This document shows, piece by piece, positions 57,983 through 64,000 of a stretch of 64,000 bases of DNA. This DNA is from Methanobacterium sp. SMA-27 (lineage in GTDB: Archaea > Methanobacteriota > Methanobacteria > Methanobacteriales > Methanobacteriaceae): contig NZ_JQLY01000001.1 of assembly GCF_000744455.1 (NCBI RefSeq), positions 1,364,001 to 1,428,000 on the forward strand. Reading direction: 5' to 3'. Both the position numbers and the translations under genes were made by a program. Positions within the stretch are counted from its first letter, which is position 1. The number at the start of each line of letters is the position of its first letter. The notes under the pieces are model-generated. The model ran no database searches and had not been told where the DNA came from. It saw only the letters and a list, made by a program, of their open reading frames with translations.

Positions 57983-58657
57983 TTATTTTAATATGTTTAT
58001 TATAAGTTTTACAAGTATTTTTAGACCTTCACCAGTGTTTGTGCCCTTGGTCATTGAATACTCGGTGTATATGGTTTTTATTGGTATTTCTATTAATCTT
58101 AAATTATGACGTTTAACTTCGCCAATTATTTCAGATGAAACCCCATAATCTCTTGCATTTATTATTATTGTTTCAGCTGCTTTCCTGTTAAATGCTCTGA
58201 GTCCAGATTGTGAATCATTGACATTTATACCATAGAATATAAGAGTTATCAAATTCATTACCCTGTTTCCAAATTTTTTGGAAGAAGGCATCTCCTTAAA
58301 ATCTCTTACGCCCACAGTAACATCAGCTGCATCATTAATTACAGGTTTTGAAACTTTTAATATATCATTTGGATCGTGTTGACCATCTGCATCAAAAGTT
58401 ACAATTACATCGGCATCTTCCATTAGAGAAGCTTCTATTCCCGTTTTTAAAGCAGCACCTAAACCCCTGTTTAGGAGATGTTTGCAGATCAATCCTTTAT
58501 TATATTTTTTAATGATATTGCTAGCTATATTGTAGGTATCATCTTTAGAACCATCATCAACCACAACAAATTCAAATCCCATCTCAATGAGATCTATAAT
58601 GACCTTTGTTATGGTTTTTTCCTCATTGTAGGCCGGTACAACAACAAATATTTTCAT
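57983..58657 (-). CDS. Family 2 glycosyltransferase, polyprenyl-phosphate sugar synthase-like
   Basis: Resembles dolichol-phosphate mannose synthase: VVVPAYNEEKTITKVIIDLI and FVVVDDGSKDDT, then FDADGQHDPNDILKVSKPV with the metal-binding DAD, and SGLRAFNRKAAE. It would charge a lipid phosphate with a sugar for use outside the membrane. Length 224 is short, with no C-terminal helices; the following DUF2304 protein could supply the membrane part. It is the first gene of the long minus-strand glycan operon. Confidence 0.93.
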   Translation of the reverse strand: MKIFVVVPAYNEEKTITKVIIDLIEMGFEFVVVDDGSKDDTYNIASNIIKKYNKGLICKHLLNRGLGAALKTGIEASLMEDADVIVTFDADGQHDPNDILKVSKPVINDAADVTVGVRDFKEMPSSKKFGNRVMNLITLIFYGINVNDSQSGLRAFNRKAAETIIINARDYGVSSEIIGEVKRHNLRLIEIPIKTIYTEYSMTKGTNTGEGLKILVKLIINILK

Positions 58658-58797
58658 TGAAACCTCCCATTTAATGAATAACTCTTTATCATTAATATTG
58701 TCTTTTATAAGTTAAATCTTTGAGTAATAACTTAATGAATCAAGAAGTTAAATGGCAATATAAATCATTGACAAAAGAAAAAATATTGTTGAAAATC

Positions 58798-59379
58798 TTA
58801 CTCCAAACGTTTTGCAAGTTCAGTAACACGTTTTCCTAGATTTTTAGAGGTTTCAATTCCAATTTCATCATTCTTGGTGTCACCTTTGGGGCCACCAACA
58901 CCTGTTCCCCCGTAATGAGCCATTGGTGCTCCATCTCCAACAACAATTGCATCATGGATTAAGAGAAAATCTTGAATAACTGAGATTGTACTTTCCTGTC
59001 CACCATTTCTTGAACCACCCACAGCTATGGATCCTCCAACTTTGTCTTTTAATTTAAAAGATCCCCTTAGTGGTCTTGATCTGTCGATAAACATCTTCAA
59101 CTGTGATGTTACACTTCCAAAGTAAACTGGACTTCCGATGATCATTCCATTACATTCCATTAACTTTTCTGTTATTTCCCTCATATCATCGTATATTGCA
59201 CATTCTCCAGTTGCCTTACATATATCACAAGCAACACAAGGTTCAATATTTAATGCTCCCAAATTTATAAGTTCAGTTTCTGCTCCTGCTTCTTCAGCGG
59301 TTTTTAAAGCTGTTTCAACGAGGAAAGATGTATTTCCATCTGTTCTTGGACTTCCTGAGATCCCTATAATCTTAACCAT
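58798..59379 (-). CDS. NADPH-dependent FMN reductase-like iron-sulfur flavoprotein
   Basis: Flavodoxin-fold protein of the iron-sulfur flavoprotein type common in methanogens. Seen: the FMN loop [17 protein letters not shown] near residues 5-21, a compact cysteine motif [13 protein letters not shown] near 47-59 that would hold a 4Fe-4S cluster, and [31 protein letters not shown]-like second flavin segment follows. Length 193. I chose the ATG after GGAGGC; an ATG five codons upstream is possible. It may detoxify oxygen or peroxide, as known for the family. Confidence 0.92.
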   Translation of the reverse strand: MVKIIGISGSPRTDGNTSFLVETALKTAEEAGAETELINLGALNIEPCVACDICKATGECAIYDDMREITEKLMECNGMIIGSPVYFGSVTSQLKMFIDRSRPLRGSFKLKDKVGGSIAVGGSRNGGQESTISVIQDFLLIHDAIVVGDGAPMAHYGGTGVGGPKGDTKNDEIGIETSKNLGKRVTELAKRLE

Positions 59380-59582
59380 ATAATATGCCTCCATAACAAA
59401 TTCATAAATTTATAATAGGTTTTTTAAATTTACTATCCAATACTATTAATCCAATTGATAATTAAATATTATATAGAGACCTTTCTAAATTAGAAAGATT
59501 AATAAATAGTAAACAGGAAAATTTGATTCTTAATTCTCTTTTACTAAAAATTTTAATGAATAATAATAATTAAAGGATAAAA

Positions 59583-60884
59583 ATGAAAAATAATAGTGTA
59601 TACAAACCTCTTAAGGTCCAAAAAAAGGTTCTAGAAATAGTTGATGAATGTTTTAAGAAGGAAAATAATAGGGACATGGATGCAAGAAGTGTTGCATTCG
59701 ATGATTTAAAGGAATTTTTAATTGAAACGGGTGATGGTTCATACACCATTAAATCTGAAGGTTCAGAAGGATCATCCAAGACAATGCATACACATCATGG
59801 TGGGCTTGATGAATCCCTTGAAAAATATGTTAAACCCTCCCATCTAACAGGAAAGAAAGATGTTCATGTACTAGACATATGCAGTGGACTGGGATATACA
59901 ACAGCAGTTTGTCTGGATTATCTAAACAACGATACAAATCCTGAAATCTGTATCGATATGGTTGAAATATCACCATTAACCCTTGCAACTGGATTGATTA
60001 TTCCAAGCCCTGTTAAATCACATGAAATTGTTAAAAAGGCAACTGAAGATAAATTATTTTCCACAGGATTTTTAAAATTCAGAACTATTAAAGAAAAAAT
60101 TCCCGATAACATCAAATTAAATATTCACATTACAGATGCAAGGGAACTAGTTAAAAATTACGGTTTTACAGAAGAAACTTCACAAAATCCAGCTAAAGAA
60201 AGTGTGAATAGCAATGAATCAATTGATAAATCAAATACAAAATATGATGCAATATTTTTAGCACCATTTTCACCGGGTATTTCACCAGAACTATATTCCC
60301 TAGAATTTTTAAAAGGACTTAAATCCATGCTTAAAAATGATGGTATGTTCTTAACATATACTGCTGCATCAGCTGTGAGATATGCCATAATAAAAACTGG
60401 TTTATACGTTGGTGAGGGTCCAAGATTCGGTAGAAGTGGTGGAACACTTGCATCACCTTTACTTGTAAACATTGAAAAACCATTATCATCTAAAGATGAA
60501 AGAATGGTTGCATTATCAGACGCTGGAACTCCATTTAGAGATTTTACATTGAATGATTCGAGTATTGAAATATCCGAAAGAAGGCAAAATGAACGTAAAA
60601 TTGCTAGAAAAGACTATAAATTTGCATCCACAGTCAAAAGTCCCGTTTATCTTTGTAATGACATAAAAATTGAGGATCGTTTAATGCGTCGAGTTCTTAA
60701 AGACATAAGAAGGCTTGGATTTGAAGATCTGGAATCTGAAAAATCTAAATATATTGTTTGCCCACAGTACAGAGAATGTATATGTGGTAGTAAATGTGAA
60801 CCTTTAGAAAATTCCAGCGAACGTGTGATTGAAATGGAGAAAAGATTAAATAAAATAATGGAATATGGTAATATTCCGGAGTAA
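59583..60884 (+). CDS. MnmC-like SAM-dependent methyltransferase domain protein
   Basis: The middle of the protein resembles the methyltransferase domain of bacterial MnmC, which methylates the wobble uridine of tRNA. Seen: a histidine-bearing MHTHHGGLDESLEKYVKPS near residues 67-85, VLDICSGLGYTTAVCLDYL (SAM site), FLAPFSPGISPELYSLEFL, and TYTAASAVRYAIIKTGLYVGEG. The C-terminal third has cysteine groups CPQYRECICGSKCEP that could bind zinc or Fe-S. A 30-residue Ser/Asn-rich insertion interrupts it near residues 195-225. A tRNA role is inferred; tgtA, a tRNA-modification gene, follows downstream. Confidence 0.78.
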   Translation: MKNNSVYKPLKVQKKVLEIVDECFKKENNRDMDARSVAFDDLKEFLIETGDGSYTIKSEGSEGSSKTMHTHHGGLDESLEKYVKPSHLTGKKDVHVLDICSGLGYTTAVCLDYLNNDTNPEICIDMVEISPLTLATGLIIPSPVKSHEIVKKATEDKLFSTGFLKFRTIKEKIPDNIKLNIHITDARELVKNYGFTEETSQNPAKESVNSNESIDKSNTKYDAIFLAPFSPGISPELYSLEFLKGLKSMLKNDGMFLTYTAASAVRYAIIKTGLYVGEGPRFGRSGGTLASPLLVNIEKPLSSKDERMVALSDAGTPFRDFTLNDSSIEISERRQNERKIARKDYKFASTVKSPVYLCNDIKIEDRLMRRVLKDIRRLGFEDLESEKSKYIVCPQYRECICGSKCEPLENSSERVIEMEKRLNKIMEYGNIPE

Positions 60885-61221
60885 ATCGATTATATCAAAA
60901 AAAAGTTCCTTAATAATTTTTTTTAAATGAATAAATATAGTATAAAAAATAGATGATCAACAGATACCACTAAAATCTAATTAGAAAATTTATAAATTAT
61001 GTTAAGACATTAAAAATTTTTTACAAAAATAATCTTCATAGTTATTGACTGAAATTCACAGTAGTTAATTTGAAATAATGGATTAAAAAAATAGAATTTT
61101 ACAATTAAACAGGAAAGAGATTTATTAGAATGATTCGCCTGTTATTTAACTGTTTAAATCTATTTATCATAATGTATTACCAATAAATTTTATAATTACA
61201 TCCAAAAAAGGTGAAAGAATT
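60885..61221. other. Spacer before tgtA
   Basis: About 340 AT-rich bases without a coding frame of quality. AAAAGGTGAAAG before the tgtA TTG is the ribosome site; TATA-like runs are frequent, and none stands out. Confidence 0.45.
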
Positions 61222-63258
61222 TTGAACTTCGAAATAAAAAATAAAGATGCAATGGGAAGGATTGGAATACTCACAACACCCCATGGAAAGATTAGAACAC
61301 CTGCACTCATGCCTGTTGTACATCCTGGAAAACAAACCATTGATGTAAAGGAATATGGAGCAGAAATTGTAATCACCAATGCATATATAATGTATAAAAA
61401 TGAAGATCTTAGGGCCAAAGTGCTTGAAGAAGGTGTTCATGAACTCATAGACTTCCCAGGACCCATTGTAACTGATTCAGGATCATTCCAACTTTCAGAG
61501 TATGGTGATATCGATGTTAATAATCAGGAAATAATAGAGTTTCAAGCATTGATTGGAACAGATATTGGAACTTCACTTGATATACCAACACCACCATTTG
61601 TTAAAAGAGAAAGAGCGGAAAAAGAACTCGAAATTACAATTGAAAGGGCAATAGAAGCACTTGAAGTGCGAGGTGATCTAATGCTCAACTCTGTTGTTCA
61701 GGGTTCAACCTTTGCTGATCTGAGATCCAAGTGTGCTGAAACAATTGGAGCCATGGGATTTGATGTTTATCCCATAGGTGCTGTTGTTCCATTGATGGAA
61801 TCTTACAGATATTCAGAACTTGTTGATGTTGTTATGGCTTCTGTTAAAAATCTTCCAGATTCAAAACCAAGACATCTAATGGGTGCTGGTCATCCAATGG
61901 TCTTTGCACTTGCTGTTAGTATGGGATGCGATCTATTCGATTCGGCAGCATACATACTGTATGCACAGGATGACAGGTTAATGATGCCAACAGGAACATT
62001 TAAACTTGCAAATCTTGTTGAAATGCCATGCTCATGTCCAGTATGTATCAATTACACTCCTGAAGATTTGAGGGGTATGAAAAAGAATGATCGAATGAAA
62101 TTAATTGCAGAGCATAATTTGCACATAAGCTTTGCAGAGATACGTAAAATTAAACAGTCCATAGTTGATGGAACTTTGATGGAACTGGTTGAGCAGAGGT
62201 GCAGAGTCCACCCTTACCTGCTTGATGCTTTAAGAAACCTTAAAAATTACACATCTTTGATTGAGGAGTATGATCCTTCTAGTAAAAATTCTGCATTTTT
62301 CTATTCAGGTTCAGAATCCCTTGCAAGAGCGGAAATTCTAAGACATCTATCAAGGATCGATAGACTTCCCAAAAAAAAGAATCTTCTACTACTTCCAAGG
62401 AGCAGAAAACCCTACTCAAAACATATCCGAAATGATTTGGGCAAATTTTACACCAAACATATCCAAGGGGATACTATAGTGGATCCTGACGAGCTTTTCA
62501 ATGATCTTCAAGTCGCAGTTGTTGATGTGCCATTTGCTGTGATACCGCTTGAAATCGACGAGGTTTATCCGCTTGCACAGAATGAAGCCCCTATAATAAC
62601 CGATGAAGACTCCAAGAAGTTTATTAAAGAAGAACTTGAAAAGTATATGAATGGTTTTGATAATGTTGTTATAAGTTCAAAGATTCTAGATCGGTTTGAT
62701 ATGTACACTATTGAACTTGAACCGGGAAGGGATTTATCTGAAAACCCTGTTAGAGTATACAGTCTCGAAGAATATGAATTAGATTCATTTAAAATAGATC
62801 TGGATGACAGGGAAAAAATTAATTGTATTGCAGATTACCAGTTTGGAGCCGGATCTGGAAAAGCTCTATTCCCTGGTGAAGTTAAAATAGTTAAAAGTCG
62901 GAAAACAGGTAAAATAAGACATATATACGAAGAGGATGTTCTAATAGCAACTTTAAGAGCTACTGATAGTGTTTTTGTGCTTGACATGGATGGTGCAAGA
63001 AGGCTTCATTCCCATATTGATTATCCTGAAAAACGGGTTGTTGTGAATGCTGATGCCGACCCATTTGCAAGAGAAGGAAAAAGTATATTTGCTAAATTCG
63101 TTATAGATTGTGATATAAATATAAGATCTAATGATGAAGTTTTGATCGTTAATGAAAAGGATGAATTACTTGCCTTTGGTAAGTCAATTTTATGCGGTCA
63201 TGAAATAATGGATTTCAACACAGGACAAGCTGTAAAGACAAGGAAAGGAGGAATTTAA
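61222..63258 (+). CDS. tgtA: tRNA-guanine(15) transglycosylase, archaeosine synthesis
   Basis: Exchanges guanine 15 in the D-loop of archaeal tRNA for preQ0, the precursor of archaeosine. Seen: the catalytic region DSGSFQLSEYGD near residues 88-99, the GAVVPLMESYRYSELVDVV segment, the zinc site CSCPVC near 272-277, and a C-terminal PUA RNA-binding domain from about residue 600 (KSRKTGKIRHIYEEDVLIA). Length 678 is the full archaeal form. The start is TTG with AAGGTGAAAG upstream. The stop codon shares a base with the nac start. Confidence 0.95.
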   Translation: MNFEIKNKDAMGRIGILTTPHGKIRTPALMPVVHPGKQTIDVKEYGAEIVITNAYIMYKNEDLRAKVLEEGVHELIDFPGPIVTDSGSFQLSEYGDIDVNNQEIIEFQALIGTDIGTSLDIPTPPFVKRERAEKELEITIERAIEALEVRGDLMLNSVVQGSTFADLRSKCAETIGAMGFDVYPIGAVVPLMESYRYSELVDVVMASVKNLPDSKPRHLMGAGHPMVFALAVSMGCDLFDSAAYILYAQDDRLMMPTGTFKLANLVEMPCSCPVCINYTPEDLRGMKKNDRMKLIAEHNLHISFAEIRKIKQSIVDGTLMELVEQRCRVHPYLLDALRNLKNYTSLIEEYDPSSKNSAFFYSGSESLARAEILRHLSRIDRLPKKKNLLLLPRSRKPYSKHIRNDLGKFYTKHIQGDTIVDPDELFNDLQVAVVDVPFAVIPLEIDEVYPLAQNEAPIITDEDSKKFIKEELEKYMNGFDNVVISSKILDRFDMYTIELEPGRDLSENPVRVYSLEEYELDSFKIDLDDREKINCIADYQFGAGSGKALFPGEVKIVKSRKTGKIRHIYEEDVLIATLRATDSVFVLDMDGARRLHSHIDYPEKRVVVNADADPFAREGKSIFAKFVIDCDINIRSNDEVLIVNEKDELLAFGKSILCGHEIMDFNTGQAVKTRKGGI

Positions 63259-63611
63259 TGTTACCTGGCGCAGGAATGAACCCTAAACAATTAAAACAGA
63301 TGCAAAGAGCAATGAAACAGATGGGAATGGATCAAAAGGACATAAAGGGAGTTACAGAGGTTGTCATTAAATTTAAAAATAAAGAAATCATTATAAACAG
63401 TCCTAAAGTAAACTTAATGGATTTTATGGGACAACAAACCTACCAGATAACTGGTAAGATAACCGAACAAAAGATAGAATCCGAATTAATTATCCCTGAC
63501 GATGATATTGATCTTGTAAGTACACAAACAGGAGTATCAAAGGAAAAGGCTCTTGAAACTTTGAAAGAAACACAGGGAGATCTGGCGGAGGCCATATTGA
63601 GGTTAAGTTAA
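63258..63611 (+). CDS. nac: Nascent polypeptide-associated complex protein
   Basis: Ribosome-associated chaperone that binds emerging polypeptides as a homodimer. Seen: the N-terminal GMNPKQLKQMQRAMKQMGMD, the NAC domain with VVIKFKNKEIIINSPKVNLMD and TYQITGKITEQKI, and the C-terminal UBA domain VSTQTGVSKEKALETLKETQ. Length 117 is typical. GGAGG precedes the ATG by six bases; the start overlaps the tgtA stop (TAATG). The metallophosphoesterase gene follows without a gap. Confidence 0.95.
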   Translation: MLPGAGMNPKQLKQMQRAMKQMGMDQKDIKGVTEVVIKFKNKEIIINSPKVNLMDFMGQQTYQITGKITEQKIESELIIPDDDIDLVSTQTGVSKEKALETLKETQGDLAEAILRLS

Positions 63612-64000
63612 ATGCCTTTTATTGCACAAATATCCGATTTACACGTTGGATCCTTCAACTTCAAGGAAGAGCTCCTTATAAATGCAATTGACGAGCTCAA
63701 CAACATCCATCCAGATGTAACCATAATTACCGGAGACATAACAGAAAATGGATACTACCTTGAATTTCAGGAAGCAATTAGATACCTGGATCAAATAAAA
63801 TCCCCAATAATGGTTGTGCCTGGAAACCATGATGCACGACATGTAGGGGATGAATGCTTTGAAGAAATAATAAAAAATAGATACGGAACATTAAAAGACA
63901 AAAAACATGGCTTAAAAGTAATTGGTCTTGATAGTAGCGAACCAGACCTTGACTATGGTAGAGTAGGTAGATCCCAGCAAAATTTTATGGAAAATGAACT
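63612..64000 (+). CDS. Metallophosphoesterase, N-terminal part (cut by right edge)
   Basis: Calcineurin-like phosphoesterase fold. The metal ligands visible are Asp8 and His10 in QISDLHVGSF, the Asp in IITGDITENGYY, and Asn-His in VPGNHDARHVG; the later His residues fall beyond the window. The start ATG directly follows the nac stop. The 129 codons present are about half of a typical member. The substrate cannot be told. Confidence 0.88.
   Translation, partial: MPFIAQISDLHVGSFNFKEELLINAIDELNNIHPDVTIITGDITENGYYLEFQEAIRYLDQIKSPIMVVPGNHDARHVGDECFEEIIKNRYGTLKDKKHGLKVIGLDSSEPDLDYGRVGRSQQNFMENE

Overview
The window is archaeal and almost certainly from a hydrogenotrophic methanogen of the Methanobacteriales, probably a Methanobacterium-like organism. 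The evidence is the gene content: AtwA (component A2 for methyl-coenzyme M reductase activation), CofC (coenzyme F420), MfnB (methanofuran), a methanogen-type thymidylate synthase, two MsvR-like V4R regulators, sn-glycerol-1-phosphate dehydrogenase (archaeal lipids), archaeosine transglycosylase TgtA, archaeal-type ProS and archaeal NAC. A small pseudomurein-binding-repeat protein points to the pseudomurein-walled Methanobacteriales. The DNA is strongly AT-rich, promoters are TATA-type, and many starts have GGTGA or GGAGG ribosome sites. I saw no tRNA, rRNA or CRISPR array.

Layout. 0-14 kb is a metal-homeostasis region: a P-type ATPase (cut by the left edge), cbiMNQ for cobalt uptake without a nearby cbiO, a DtxR-FeoA fusion regulator with feoB behind a two-operator iron promoter, hsp20, a small tautomerase, an MsvR-like regulator, a YyaL-type thioredoxin-fold protein, and nikR divergent from a Zn/Mn-type ABC transporter. 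Remnants of MFS transporter genes lie in between. 13.7-23.4 kb is housekeeping: rpiA, UPF0179, a small winged-helix protein, egsA, proS, cofC-thiD, a zinc-ribbon/SHOCT protein, and an ACT protein next to phenylacetate-CoA ligase.

23.7-33.6 kb is an oxygen- and nitrosative-stress region: three rubredoxins, Fe superoxide dismutase, a three-cysteine archaeal peroxiredoxin, ferritin, a pyrimidine-dimer glycosylase family protein, a universal stress protein, a frameshifted flavin-reductase-like gene, atwA, a broken DUF998 gene, and hcp divergent from a second msvR with MsvR-like boxes between them. 33.7-46.5 kb mixes cofactor and nucleotide genes (nadM, moaE, ubiX-like, cbiT, mobA, guaB, mfnB, thyA) with membrane proteins and an HtpX-like protease. 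The thyA product has Ser where the catalytic Cys is expected.

46.5-49 kb holds a decayed IS200/IS605 TnpB tail and a LutA/LutB-like iron-sulfur pair. 49-58.7 kb is a surface-glycan island: five glycosyltransferases, two methyltransferases, a flippase and a DUF2304 protein. 58.8-64 kb returns to core genes: an FMN flavoprotein, an MnmC-like methyltransferase, tgtA, nac and the start of a metallophosphoesterase.
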